This document shows positions 14,980-23,972 of a stretch of DNA of 64,000 bases, piece by piece. Each line of letters starts with the position of its first letter. Within the stretch, counting starts at the first letter, position 1. The DNA comes from Ammoniphilus resinae (GTDB lineage Bacteria > Bacillota > Bacilli > Aneurinibacillales > RAOX-1): the NCBI RefSeq assembly GCF_017873965.1, contig NZ_JAGGKT010000002.1, positions 286,312 to 350,311 on the forward strand, read 5' to 3'. The translations under genes were made by a program, and so were the position numbers. The notes below the pieces were generated by a model. The model made no database searches. It saw only the letters and a program-made list of their open reading frames with translations, and was not told the origin of the DNA.

Positions 14980-15037
14980 TGAAATTCCCCCTCCCGTGAG
15001 AAAAGAAGATCAACCTCCCCCAAGGTAACCTTCTCTT

Positions 15038-16090
15038 CTATACCAATTCCTTTTTCATAGCTTTATAGCTTTGCTCCATCAAATTTTGAACACCCACGCC
15101 CAATTTTGCGAATCTCTCATCATGAATCTCGCCTCTCCTCCATCGGGCATAAATTTGCTGTAAGACAGCAGCAACTTTGTAAAAAGCAAACGTAAGATAG
15201 TAGTCTATATGAATCAGATCTCTCCTGCTCTTTTGAGCATACAACTCAATAAATTCTCGTCGGCTGATAAAACCGGGATTTTTTGTAATCGAGGTGAGTC
15301 CGGTTTCCGCCTCACCAGTTTCCGTCCAATAAGCAAGGGCTACTCCCAAATCCATTAGTGGATCGCCAACTGTACACATCTCCCAATCAAAAACAGCGAC
15401 AACTTTGCTTGGGTCGTGTGGAGATAACATCATATTATTTAATTTGAAATCGTTATGAATCATCGTAGCAGGTGGTGAGGTCGGGATGTTATCCACCAAC
15501 CATTTTTCAATCATCTCTACACCAGAGAGTTCCTCAGATTTTGCTGCTTGGTAGCGTTTGATCCAACCATTGACCTGCCTTTCCAAAAAGCCTGCCGGAC
15601 GGCCAATCTCTTCTAACCGTGCTTTTTGTATGTCAACGTCATGCAGCATAACAAGGGTGTCTACCACTGCTTCCGAGATCACACGACAGGTTTCAGGCTG
15701 ATTAAATTGCGGGGGGAGAGTATCATCTAATACAAGCCCCTTTTTTATTTCCATAATATAAAAATGCTTCTCCATCACCTGTGGATCATCACCATATAGA
15801 TAAGGCTGTGGAGCTAAAGGGTAAACAGGGTGAAGTTTTTTTAGAATTCGATATTCCCGTTCCATATCATGGGCTTTCGGTGGGACTTGGCCGAAGGGAG
15901 GACGCCTCAGAACAGCCTCCCACGAGCCGATCTGTACCTTATAGGTCAAGTTCGAATACCCGGCTGAAAATGGATGCACTTGCAATGGATCATTACTTAG
16001 CCCATTGATATGGAAGCGAAGAAAACGTTCGACCATCTCCCAGTTGATTCCGTTTCCTGCATGAATGGATACGGGCTCTTCGTGACCCAT
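15038..16090 (-). CDS. APH-type phosphotransferase (ACAD10/11 or LvaA-like kinase)
   Basis: This 350-residue aminoglycoside-phosphotransferase-fold kinase has N-terminal strands with VLRRPPFGQVPPKAHDMERE near residue 61, a catalytic Brenner loop MIHNDFKLNNMML near residue 203, and the Mg-binding VFDWEMCTVGDPLMDLG near residue 225. The VLRRPP and DWE-GDPL-DLG blocks are those of the kinase family fused or linked to acyl-CoA dehydrogenases (human ACAD10/11, Pseudomonas LvaA). Those enzymes phosphorylate the hydroxyl of 4-hydroxyacyl-CoA. It lies between two acyl-CoA dehydrogenases, five bases after the first, which supports the same role. An antibiotic kinase role is unlikely. Confidence 0.85.
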   Translation of the reverse strand: MGHEEPVSIHAGNGINWEMVERFLRFHINGLSNDPLQVHPFSAGYSNLTYKVQIGSWEAVLRRPPFGQVPPKAHDMEREYRILKKLHPVYPLAPQPYLYGDDPQVMEKHFYIMEIKKGLVLDDTLPPQFNQPETCRVISEAVVDTLVMLHDVDIQKARLEEIGRPAGFLERQVNGWIKRYQAAKSEELSGVEMIEKWLVDNIPTSPPATMIHNDFKLNNMMLSPHDPSKVVAVFDWEMCTVGDPLMDLGVALAYWTETGEAETGLTSITKNPGFISRREFIELYAQKSRRDLIHIDYYLTFAFYKVAAVLQQIYARWRRGEIHDERFAKLGVGVQNLMEQSYKAMKKELV

Positions 16091-16095
16091 GCTGC

Positions 16096-17280
16096 CTACC
16101 TCCCTGCTTGATAAGCCTTAATCACTTGTCTCGCAACCACCATCCGATGAACTTCATCCGCCCCATCATAAATCCGGGCAGCTCGAGCCTCCCGGTAGAA
16201 TCCTTCCAGTGGTGTATCCGCTGTAATGCCAAGTGCCCCATGTACCTGAATGGCCCTGTCAATGACATCATGTAGCACTTTTGCTCCGTAAAATTTAATA
16301 ATGGAGATTTCTTTACGAGCTTGATCACCTTGGTCCATCTTCCATGCCGCATGCAAGGTCAACAGACGAGCAGCATCAATTTCGGCAGCAGAGTCAGCAA
16401 TAAAGTTCTGGATGGTTTGGAAATCGGCCAACTTTTTCCCGCGAGTCTCCCTTTTTAGCGCATAATCAACCATTAAATCCAGGCTGCGTTTGGCTACGCC
16501 TATCCAACGCATAGCATGCGTGATCCGGCCTGGTCCAAGCCGATATTGAGCTAATTTAAACCCTTCGCCGCGGTTGCCTAGCATATTTTTCGCAGGTACA
16601 CGACAATCGGTATAGCGGACCTCACAGTGCCCCCCGGCAAAATGATCGCCCATCACTGGGACTTCACGGACAATTTCAAAACCGGGATTGTCTGCATCCA
16701 CCAGGAACATGCTGTACTGCTCGTGTTTTGGCGCGTCTGGATCGGTTCTGACCATGACAATTGAAAAAGAGGATCCTATGGCACCGGTCGTAAACCATTT
16801 ATGGGCGTTGATTACCCATTCGTCGCCATCCTGCACAGCCGTAGCTTGAAGCATGGTCGGATCTGAACCCGAGACTTCCGGTTCCGTCATCGCAAAGCAA
16901 GAACTAACCTCCCCGTTTGCCAACGGGATTAAATACTTTTGCTTTTGTTCCTCCGTTGCCACCTGCCACAGGATTTCTGAATTCCCGGCGTTAGGCGCCA
17001 TTGAACCGAATATATAGGGAGCAATCGGACTCCGCCCGATAATCTCCGAAAGCAGGCCAAGAGAAACAAACCCCATGCCCATTCCGCCGACTTCTTTGGG
17101 CAAATGGCCTGCCCATAATCCCAAATCTTTTATCTTTTGCTGCAAAGGCTTTAAGATATCATTTGGCAAACCGCGATGGGGTACCATATATTTTTCATTC
17201 GGATAAACATATTCGTCCATAAAAGCCGTTGCCTTCTCAATCATTTCTTGTTGCTCTCTGGATGGACTAAAATCGAACAT
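16096..17280 (-). CDS. Acyl-CoA dehydrogenase, ACAD10/11-like
   Basis: This 394-residue acyl-CoA dehydrogenase has SCFAMTEPEVSGSDPTMLQ near residue 132 for flavin and substrate, KWFTTGAIGSSFSIVMVRTD near residue 160, LGPGRITHAMRWIGVAKRSL near residue 245 and IQVHGALGITADTPLEGFYR near residue 342. The GPGRI-H-MR-IG segment and the final YDGADEVHRMVVARQ are typical of the ACAD10/11 branch. Its members eliminate phosphate from 4-phosphoacyl-CoA or oxidise branched acyl-CoA. It is 11 bp from the upstream SDR and five bases from the APH-type kinase, so the three are co-translated. Confidence 0.88.
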   Translation of the reverse strand: MFDFSPSREQQEMIEKATAFMDEYVYPNEKYMVPHRGLPNDILKPLQQKIKDLGLWAGHLPKEVGGMGMGFVSLGLLSEIIGRSPIAPYIFGSMAPNAGNSEILWQVATEEQKQKYLIPLANGEVSSCFAMTEPEVSGSDPTMLQATAVQDGDEWVINAHKWFTTGAIGSSFSIVMVRTDPDAPKHEQYSMFLVDADNPGFEIVREVPVMGDHFAGGHCEVRYTDCRVPAKNMLGNRGEGFKLAQYRLGPGRITHAMRWIGVAKRSLDLMVDYALKRETRGKKLADFQTIQNFIADSAAEIDAARLLTLHAAWKMDQGDQARKEISIIKFYGAKVLHDVIDRAIQVHGALGITADTPLEGFYREARAARIYDGADEVHRMVVARQVIKAYQAGR

Positions 17281-17291
17281 TTTCTTCGCTC

Positions 17292-18044
17292 CTATCTCAT
17301 ATAAATTCCACCATTTATATCAATGGTTGCGCCCGTAATGTAGGAGGTGGCAGAGTCACATAAAAACATTACGGCGTTTACCACGTCTTCATTTTTTCCT
17401 ACTCTCCCCATCGCCGCTGTTGACGCCATTTTATCTAAAATGTCCTTGGGGAAATCAGCAATCATCGGGGTATCAAACGGTCCCGGTGCCACCGCGTTAA
17501 CCGTCACTCCATATGGAGCTAATGCTTTGGCAAACGATTTGGCTAAAGAGATGATCCCTGCCTTGGAGGCCGCATATGGTGCAGACACGGCAGCCCCGCC
17601 TGTGTGTCCAGCTATTGAACTGATATGGACAATTCGTCCATAATGCTGTTCTTTCATCAGATGCATGACTGCCTGTGAAACGAAGAAGGCCCCTTTTAAA
17701 TTGATATCCAATACCCGATCCCACAGTTCTTCCGTTACCTCTTCAATCGAATCATAGGGACAAATCCCTGCCGCGTTAATAACAATATCAATCCGCTTGG
17801 CTTCCGTGGCAATCTTTTTGACCCATGTCTCTACCTGGTTTAACTGGGTAATATCCACAACTTTTGCGTGAAAGTTGGGTTCATCCCTATAAATCAGATT
17901 TAATTGTTGAATAGATTCCTGCTGATAATCTGAGGCAAAAACAATAGCGCCAGCCTTTAGAAATTGTGCGATTAAGCTTTTTCCAAGGCCGCCTGCACCG
18001 CCAGTGATAACGACTACTTGATCTGAAAAATTCCAACTTGCCAT
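17292..18044 (-). CDS. SDR family oxidoreductase (second in operon)
   Basis: This 250-residue classical short-chain dehydrogenase has the Rossmann motif TGGAGGLGK near residue 14, the NAAG motif near residue 91 (VINAAGICPYDS), a catalytic Ser in HISSIAGHTGGA near residue 141, YAASK near residue 158 and PGPFDTPM near residue 187. The C-terminal DINGGIYMR is the usual SDR end. It interconverts a hydroxyl and ketone with NAD(P). The substrate is probably a hydroxyacyl-CoA or alcohol of the operon's pathway. The gene is 19 bp from the first SDR and 11 bp from the acyl-CoA dehydrogenase. Confidence 0.88.
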   Translation of the reverse strand: MASWNFSDQVVVITGGAGGLGKSLIAQFLKAGAIVFASDYQQESIQQLNLIYRDEPNFHAKVVDITQLNQVETWVKKIATEAKRIDIVINAAGICPYDSIEEVTEELWDRVLDINLKGAFFVSQAVMHLMKEQHYGRIVHISSIAGHTGGAAVSAPYAASKAGIISLAKSFAKALAPYGVTVNAVAPGPFDTPMIADFPKDILDKMASTAAMGRVGKNEDVVNAVMFLCDSATSYITGATIDINGGIYMR

Positions 18045-18063
18045 CTTTCGCCTCCCAATCAGT

Positions 18064-18831
18064 TTAGACTCCTAATGCAGTCAATCCCCCGTCGATCATT
18101 AAGGTATGTCCCGTCACATAATTGGCCAAATCAGATGAGAGATAAAGCACCCCACCCACGATTTCATCTGGATTCCCCAACCGTTTGCTAGGTGTTCTGG
18201 TCACAATCCGGTTTAAAAATTCTTCATTTTTCACGGCATTCGCGATCAACTCCGTAGCAATATATCCTGGTCCAATCGCATTAACCTGGATATTATATTT
18301 CGCCCACTCACAAGCCAAGACTTTGGTCATCTGAACCACTGCGCCTTTACTCGATGTATAAGGAGAGGAATTGGTGATGGCCACAAATCCGCCAATAGAA
18401 GCCATGTTGACGATTTTCCCATGGCCTTGCTTGATCATTTCCTTCCCTACTGCTTGGCACATGAAGAAATAGGATTTCTGATTGAGGTCCATGATTAGAT
18501 TCCAGTCTTCTTCCGTTACCTCTTCTGCCGGCTTTCTGCGTGTAACACCGGAGTTGTTAACCAACACATCGATCTTTGCAAAGTTTTGTTTAACGGTGTC
18601 CACGACCTTTTGAATTTGCCCCAGGTCAGAAAGATCGGCAGGAATAACCAATGCCTTCCCTCCCCGGTCACGAACCAAAACAGCCGTTTCTTCTAATTGT
18701 TCCTTGTTCCGGCTCACCAAAACGACATTTGCCCCAAGCGATCCGAAGCCAAGTGCGATACTTTTCCCAATCCCCCTGCTTGCACCGGTTACGATAACCA
18801 CCTTATCTGAAAAATCCAGCTGAAAGTTCAT
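18064..18831 (-). CDS. SDR family oxidoreductase (first in operon)
   Basis: This 255-residue short-chain dehydrogenase has TGASRGIGKSIALG near residue 14, VLVNNSGVTRRKP near residue 87, NMASIGGFV near residue 141, YTSSKGAV near residue 155 and a C-terminal MIDGGLTALGV. These match the 3-oxoacyl reductase and gluconate 5-dehydrogenase-like branch. The start is the ATG giving MNFQLDFS, set by AAAGGAGTGG nine bases upstream. A longer frame would run into korB. It is 13 bp from korB. It probably works in series with the second SDR on hydroxylated or keto intermediates. Confidence 0.88.
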   Translation of the reverse strand: MNFQLDFSDKVVIVTGASRGIGKSIALGFGSLGANVVLVSRNKEQLEETAVLVRDRGGKALVIPADLSDLGQIQKVVDTVKQNFAKIDVLVNNSGVTRRKPAEEVTEEDWNLIMDLNQKSYFFMCQAVGKEMIKQGHGKIVNMASIGGFVAITNSSPYTSSKGAVVQMTKVLACEWAKYNIQVNAIGPGYIATELIANAVKNEEFLNRIVTRTPSKRLGNPDEIVGGVLYLSSDLANYVTGHTLMIDGGLTALGV

Positions 18832-18844
18832 TACACCACTCCTT

Positions 18845-19684
18845 TTACGCAAGTTTCGAACGGAGATAACTAGCAATATCCGTCCCTTCCGCTTTGCTTT
18901 GTCTCGGTTCTTTAGCAGGCAAAGAATCTTTTTGATACGATTTCCACAGGACGCCAACAGGCATGGAAGGCGGAGTAATTACCCCGACATAATCCTGTGC
19001 ATTAGATGCAGGTGTTTCAATATAGTTAATCTTTTGACGATAGAAGTCATAACCTTGCGCTTTGTTGAAAACAACACATGGACTGAAGATATTGATCAAA
19101 GAAAATCCCTCGTGTTGGACTCCCTGGGCAATTAAGTTTTCAAGATGCTTGGCATCCCCGGAAAATCCCTGAGCAACAAAAGAGGCACCCGAAGCCCATG
19201 CCAACAATAACGGATTAATTGGCAAGTCAGCATTCCCGAAAGGTGTCGTGGAAGACTGATACCCTAGCGGGCTTGTAGGGGAAGTCTGCCCTTTGGTATT
19301 TCCATAGACACCATTATCCATGACGACATAGGTAATATTTAAGTTCCTCCGCGCTGCATGAACCAGATGCCCTACACCAATTCCGTATCCATCTCCATCC
19401 CCGCCGGCTGCAATGACTGTAAGATCCGGACGGGAAGCTTTAACCCCTTGGGCGATTGGTAAGGACCTGCCATGTGTTCCATGGATGGCATATCCCCCAT
19501 GGTAATGACCAATCTTTCCGCTGCAGCCAATCCCGGAAACTAAAACCGTATCCTCCGGTTGAATATTCAGGGACGCAAGAGCCCTATGCATGCACTTTAA
19601 TACTGAAAAATCACCACATCCCGGACACCAAGTGATAGGGTTGCCATTCATATAATCCTTTGCAGTGACTACTGTATCTGCCAT
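18845..19684 (-). CDS. korB: 2-oxoacid:ferredoxin oxidoreductase, beta subunit
   Basis: This 279-residue subunit binds thiamine diphosphate. CPGCGDFSVLKCMHRAL is near residue 20, GIGCSGKIGHY near residue 52, AAGGDGDGYGIGVGH near residue 91, and NGVYGNTKGQTSPTSP (Mg-binding N-GVYG loop) near residue 123. With KorA it oxidatively decarboxylates a 2-oxoacid to acyl-CoA and passes electrons to ferredoxin. The second ATG (MADTVV) is preferred because AGGGGG then lies eight bases upstream. A first ATG overlaps the korA stop. The substrate, whether 2-oxoglutarate or a branched 2-oxoacid, cannot be read from sequence. Confidence 0.9.
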   Translation of the reverse strand: MADTVVTAKDYMNGNPITWCPGCGDFSVLKCMHRALASLNIQPEDTVLVSGIGCSGKIGHYHGGYAIHGTHGRSLPIAQGVKASRPDLTVIAAGGDGDGYGIGVGHLVHAARRNLNITYVVMDNGVYGNTKGQTSPTSPLGYQSSTTPFGNADLPINPLLLAWASGASFVAQGFSGDAKHLENLIAQGVQHEGFSLINIFSPCVVFNKAQGYDFYRQKINYIETPASNAQDYVGVITPPSMPVGVLWKSYQKDSLPAKEPRQSKAEGTDIASYLRSKLA

Positions 19685-19689
19685 TTCCA

Positions 19690-21366
19690 TTACCCCCTCG
19701 TTAATTCTTTTTGAGCAGACAAAATACTAGTTACCGAATCCTGGAATTCTTCCAATGTATAATGCTCTCCATTATAGCGAAGAAGAGAATGAATCTGTCT
19801 ATCAACTAGGGCAGATTCAATCATCGAACGAATTTGTCCAGTCGCATTATATTCTGCAACAATCACGGTTTTTGCCTCGGAAAGTGCATTCACAATACTT
19901 TCTACAGGAACCGGGTGGAGTTGACGGAGCAGAACCCCTTTATACTGTTCTGGTTGACGTTTTACAAGATTTTCAATCAGTTCACTCATGGAACCGGTTC
20001 CAATAATCGCGACGGGTGCATCCATGTTTCCAATAATCGATAACGGTCGTTGATACTCGATTTGATCTGCCTTGTGCAGTCGTCTTAAGTGGTGGGTCTC
20101 ACGCACTACCTTAAAATCCGGCTCCATAAATCCCTTTTCATCATGCTCATCCCCGCTAGCCACATAACCGCCGCCTTTGATCCCTGGAACAGTTCTTACA
20201 GGAGGTGCCCCATCTACTGAATGGAATCTTGCATAATCCTCAATTGGCAATGATTCTAATAGTGTTGGTCCGCGGTCCACGGTGACACTGCGAATCGCCT
20301 GCTCAACAGCAACCCATGGAAGGGAAACTCTGCGTACAGCAAGATCGAGGTCAAGCGCAAGAATGACCGGACATTGATAATAATCTGCTAGATTTAAAGC
20401 CTCTTGAATCACAGCGATACAGTCTAGAACATCGGTGGGTGTGAGGATGATCCGGGCAAACTCCCCGTGGCCAGCATAACGTAAATGCTGCAGATCACTT
20501 TGTTCCGTTTTCGTCGGCATCCCCGTAGATGGACCTCCACGTTGATTATCAATGATTACTAGGGGAATCTCAGTTGCGCCAAGGTAACTAAGTGCCTCTG
20601 TCATTAAAGCAATTCCTGGACCGCTACTCGCAACGAAAGTCCTCTCACCAGCATAACTAGCACCAGCCGCTGCATAAATGGCAGCCATTTCGTCCTCTAC
20701 CTGCACCGTTTTACCACCGAGCGGCGGGAGCCATTTTGTAAGGTTTTCCAAGATTTCAGAAGCCGGTGTGATTGGGTATCCAAAATAATGGCGTACATCT
20801 CCAGCAATCGCTCCCAGTGATAAGGCATCGTTTCCGGAAATCGTCACAAGATCGGATAGTTTGTTGGTTACAGTGTTCCCCTTATTCTTGAACTGGCCTA
20901 AAATATATCCGCGATGTGCCAAGTTTTGATTTAATTCACCTGCAAAGTGCTGGTTGATCGAATCCTCAAGGAGGGGGAATGGGATCCCGAGGTACCCGGC
21001 AATCACCCCGAGACTCCAGACGTTAAATCCTAGTTTAGGTGTTTCCCCGCGGTTCTCCTCAGGTACCATTGTAGTGTTCATTGAACCAAACAGCATGGCT
21101 GAATCAGCCATTCTTGGTAAGTACCGTTTTGCTCCTTCGTCATCCCAAACCACAGCAATGTCGATCGTTTCGATTCTTGGAGGTGGAGCTTCCTCCCCTT
21201 TTTCAGAAATATAAATCTCAAATGCGGTGTGACCTCCTCGAATAATCGTCGAAAAATCTCTCCATGCCCGATGGGTATACCCTTGGGATCGCATGATATT
21301 AGAAAGAATTTCTCCCGCTGTTTCAATTCCTTGACCCGTCAACCCAAATAACGCAGCAGTCTTCAT
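19690..21366 (-). CDS. korA: 2-oxoacid:ferredoxin oxidoreductase, fused gamma-alpha subunit
   Basis: This 558-residue fusion has the gamma domain first (FGLTGQGIETAGEILSNIM near residue 7 to about 185), then the alpha domain with NDALSLGAIAGDVRHYFGYP near residue 200, QVEDEMAAIYAAAGASYAG near residue 240, and the GPGIALM block. A transketolase C-terminal part ends near residue 555. This two-subunit gamma-alpha plus beta layout is typical of aerobic bacterial Kor enzymes. The start MKTAALFG has a GGGGGG site six bases upstream. It is the first gene of the eight-gene operon, and a palindrome GTATCTGATAC lies 48-58 bp upstream. Confidence 0.9.
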   Translation of the reverse strand: MKTAALFGLTGQGIETAGEILSNIMRSQGYTHRAWRDFSTIIRGGHTAFEIYISEKGEEAPPPRIETIDIAVVWDDEGAKRYLPRMADSAMLFGSMNTTMVPEENRGETPKLGFNVWSLGVIAGYLGIPFPLLEDSINQHFAGELNQNLAHRGYILGQFKNKGNTVTNKLSDLVTISGNDALSLGAIAGDVRHYFGYPITPASEILENLTKWLPPLGGKTVQVEDEMAAIYAAAGASYAGERTFVASSGPGIALMTEALSYLGATEIPLVIIDNQRGGPSTGMPTKTEQSDLQHLRYAGHGEFARIILTPTDVLDCIAVIQEALNLADYYQCPVILALDLDLAVRRVSLPWVAVEQAIRSVTVDRGPTLLESLPIEDYARFHSVDGAPPVRTVPGIKGGGYVASGDEHDEKGFMEPDFKVVRETHHLRRLHKADQIEYQRPLSIIGNMDAPVAIIGTGSMSELIENLVKRQPEQYKGVLLRQLHPVPVESIVNALSEAKTVIVAEYNATGQIRSMIESALVDRQIHSLLRYNGEHYTLEEFQDSVTSILSAQKELTRG

Positions 21367-21413
21367 TTGTAGCCCCCCAATTCGTCTTCGTTTTACACCA
21401 AACTGTGCATCTG

Positions 21414-21424
21414 GTATCTGATAC
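21414..21424 (-). promoter_or_regulatory. Palindrome upstream of korA, candidate GntR operator
   Basis: GTATC-T-GATAC is a perfect 11-bp inverted repeat just upstream of the operon and about 110 bp from the end of the GntR gene. FadR-type regulators bind short palindromes of this sort. Function is inferred. Confidence 0.35.
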
Positions 21425-21530
21425 ATCAGTTTTAATAAAATAAAATTACTCTCTAATACACTAAATTATAATTAAATCAAACTGGACAGTCAATAAAAAC
21501 TAATTTGCCTTGATTGAATTTATAGAATAT

Positions 21531-22196
21531 TTACGAATAGTCGGCAACTGTATACAGTTTAATCTCTTCGATATGCTCCTCCATAAGTCTTTGGGCTTGT
21601 GGGATGTCTAGTTGATACATGGCCTGCAATATCTTTTTATGCATATCATTGGCCTGTGTAGGACGATCGAAATTTTTGGCGATAATGATTCCAAACCATC
21701 TAATTTGGACTTCTAACGTATCCATAAATGTAATCAAGCGTTTATTCCCCGAGTACTTAATTATTGTTTGATGTAAATTTCGATCCGCAATGAAAAATCG
21801 CTCGCGATTTCCCTTTTGTATCTCCTCTTCGGCTTCCTCAGCTTCATCTAACAACGATTCTAGCACTTCTTTAGGGATCATCGGTGCAGCCAATTGCACA
21901 GCTGTTCTCTCCAGGGATTTGCGAACATCATAGATTTCGATGATATCATGCACTTTCGGCGTATTGACATAGGTTCCGGAGCGCGGTCTGACTTCTACGA
22001 GCCCATCTTGCTGCAAACGATTAATGGCATCCCGCAACGGTGTCTTGCTCACACCAAGCTCCTCCCGCAACCTTTCGTAGCTTATCCTAGATCCGGGAGG
22101 CAATTGGTTTTGCATAATTTTATCCCTCAAATAAAGATAGACACGTTCATGTAAATTGCTATTATCAAATTCAATGTGCTTTTCCATCCTCATCAA
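21531..22196 (-). CDS. GntR family transcriptional regulator, FadR/FCD type
   Basis: This 221-residue regulator has an N-terminal winged helix (RISYERLREELGVSKTPLRD near residues 36-55, then LQQDGLVEVRPRSGTYV) and a C-terminal all-helical FCD ligand domain. The FCD metal-type ligands are visible as D-x-NLHQTI near residue 142 and MHKKILQAM near residue 187. It is transcribed in the same direction as the kor operon and ends about 165 bp before it, so it probably controls that operon in response to a carboxylate or acyl-CoA. The gene is preceded by AGGTGG; the first or third Met may be the start. Confidence 0.88.
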   Translation of the reverse strand: MMRMEKHIEFDNSNLHERVYLYLRDKIMQNQLPPGSRISYERLREELGVSKTPLRDAINRLQQDGLVEVRPRSGTYVNTPKVHDIIEIYDVRKSLERTAVQLAAPMIPKEVLESLLDEAEEAEEEIQKGNRERFFIADRNLHQTIIKYSGNKRLITFMDTLEVQIRWFGIIIAKNFDRPTQANDMHKKILQAMYQLDIPQAQRLMEEHIEEIKLYTVADYS

Positions 22197-22266
22197 TCCA
22201 CCTACTCATTTTATGCTACTATAAAAATACCATTTTATTTTCCTTACGCATAGGTAGCAGCCTAAA

Positions 22267-22289
22267 TTAGCGGGAAATTTTTCCGTTAA
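22267..22289. repeat. Short palindrome, GCGGAAA family
   Basis: TTAGCGGGAAA and TTTTTCCGTTAA form an imperfect palindrome matching the family seen at 29488, 49146-49276 and 62287-62476. Confidence 0.6.
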
Positions 22290-22325
22290 AGACCCTGTTT
22301 GAATCAAATACTCCTAAATACGCTT

Positions 22326-23444
22326 TTACCGGTACAATGATCCATCCCACAGATACTTTTTCATAATTTCTTCATCCAACTCCACGCCAATTCCCACTCC
22401 TCTAGGAATTGCAACATGTCCTTTCACAGGTGTGAGCGGTACAAGATGCGTAAAAGGGTTGTCCATAACATCCCATTCTACTGGTTCAATATCTTCCCCA
22501 TCCATCTTGCTCCAGGGTGGTAAGCATGCATGCGAAAATAAGGTGTACAGTCGCGACAATGCCCCGTCAAACGTGTGTGGGGAGGTTCGAAGCCCGAAAT
22601 CACGGGATAATTGTAAGGTATGCCTAAACCCATCAATCCCATCTTCATGAGCGATATCCGGTTGAATAATATCCATCGCCCCAGCACGCAGAAGTGGAAG
22701 AAATTCGGCAGTACTTTTCAGATTCTCTCCACCAGCTACAGCAACAGATAGGCTAGAACGCAGTTGCGCGTACTCAATAACCTCGTTCATCGGAAGCGGT
22801 TCTTCAAACCAGAGAAAGTTTGACCAACTAGAAAACGTTCGTTCCCATCTTCGAGCAGTGGCCAAATCATAGCTTTGATTTGCATCCAAAATCAGTTTGC
22901 ATTGGCCTTGAAGCATGTCCTGAATATGCATAATATGTTCCAGATCCTGCTGAAACGGTCGCCCTCCCACTTTTACCTTTAGCTGACCAAATCCTTGGCC
23001 TATAGCCTGGTCCACGAGATTCGCAGAATGCTGGATCCAGTCCTTCTGCTCAGTGTAAGATTGAAAAGATGCATACACTGGCACTGTCTCTCTCCATTTT
23101 CCACCCCAGAGATCACATATAGAAAGACCCGCATACTTTGCCGTGATTTCCGACAAGGCCATGTCCACGCCTCCAGCTATCCTTTGGTGCCATTTTTTTA
23201 TGTATTGAACAATTTTCCTCCGATCTGTTGCCTCTTTCCCCATCAAATAGGGAATGATCCTTTTCTCAAAGCCCAGTTTCAAAGAAGGCAGCCAGTCAGT
23301 ACATTCCCCCCAACCGGAGATCCCCGACTCAGTTGTGATTCGAAATAAAAACACCGTACGATATTCTTTATAACCATTAGCATCCCCGTATGGCTGTGAC
23401 AACCGATAAAATAAAGGGAATGTCTCTACTGAAACGATTTTCAA
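22326..23444 (-). CDS. Mandelate racemase/muconate lactonizing enzyme family protein
   Basis: This 372-residue enolase-superfamily enzyme has a capping domain to about residue 125, then the barrel. The Lys pair KVKVG near residue 157, metal ligands LDANQSY near residue 190, WFEEPL near residue 217 and AGGEN near residue 243, and QPDIAHEDG near residue 265 are all present. It abstracts the alpha proton of a carboxylate for dehydration, racemisation or cycloisomerisation. The substrate is unknown; sugar acid dehydration would fit the neighbouring GMC dehydrogenase operon. It is a single gene on the minus strand, without a strong ribosome site apart from GGGG upstream. Confidence 0.85.
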   Translation of the reverse strand: MKIVSVETFPLFYRLSQPYGDANGYKEYRTVFLFRITTESGISGWGECTDWLPSLKLGFEKRIIPYLMGKEATDRRKIVQYIKKWHQRIAGGVDMALSEITAKYAGLSICDLWGGKWRETVPVYASFQSYTEQKDWIQHSANLVDQAIGQGFGQLKVKVGGRPFQQDLEHIMHIQDMLQGQCKLILDANQSYDLATARRWERTFSSWSNFLWFEEPLPMNEVIEYAQLRSSLSVAVAGGENLKSTAEFLPLLRAGAMDIIQPDIAHEDGIDGFRHTLQLSRDFGLRTSPHTFDGALSRLYTLFSHACLPPWSKMDGEDIEPVEWDVMDNPFTHLVPLTPVKGHVAIPRGVGIGVELDEEIMKKYLWDGSLYR

Positions 23445-23571
23445 AAATTCTCCCCCCTTCTTTCCATTTTATGAAGATAGTATGAGTTCCAAGGTTTTCC
23501 TTTATGCCCGCATAAATTGTCCAACTTTTGGAATAATGGAGACGTAAACTAACTAGGGAAGGTGATCAGTT

Positions 23572-23967
23572 TTGGGTTGGAATGGATGGCCCCTGGATCG
23601 CGTATTTATTTTCGCATTGGGGTTAATGTTTCTTGTGATTTTTGTACAAGTCACCTTGTTTCATTATCGCCAAAATTTCCGCCATTGGTCGATGTGGATT
23701 CCAGTCACAGCCACACCGGTATTTGGCCTTTGTATGGTTCTCTTTTCTTTTTACAATGTAACATGGTTGCATTTTTTGTTGACTGTCTTGTTGTCTGTTG
23801 GGATTTTGGCAGGTGGTTACGGCTCCTACATGCACGTCCATGGCATCGGACAACGTGTAGGCGGCTATGAAATGCGCAATGTCCTAGTTGGTCCGCCGAT
23901 CGCACTGCCCTCCATGATCACGGCCACCAGCTTGTTAGGGCTTATTGCGTTGTACTGGGGGGGATAA
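23572..23967 (+). CDS. Membrane subunit of the GMC dehydrogenase operon
   Basis: This 131-residue protein has four hydrophobic segments (IFALGLMFLVIFVQVTLF, MWIPVTATPVFGLCMVLF, FLLTVLLSVGILAGGYGSYM and ITATSLLGLIALYW) and two His residues near HVHGIG in the third loop. The start is TTG at 23572 with GGAAGGTGATC upstream. It ends six bases before the subunit-3 gene. Position and topology suggest it anchors the dehydrogenase or takes electrons toward quinone. The two His could ligate a heme or quinone, which is speculation. I do not recognise the family. Confidence 0.65.
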   Translation: MGWNGWPLDRVFIFALGLMFLVIFVQVTLFHYRQNFRHWSMWIPVTATPVFGLCMVLFSFYNVTWLHFLLTVLLSVGILAGGYGSYMHVHGIGQRVGGYEMRNVLVGPPIALPSMITATSLLGLIALYWGG

Positions 23968-23972
23968 GAAAG

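Noticed and set aside
15038-16090. Aminoglycoside resistance gene
   Set aside because: The fold is shared, but motifs and context match the ACAD10/11-LvaA kinases. It sits inside a catabolic operon.
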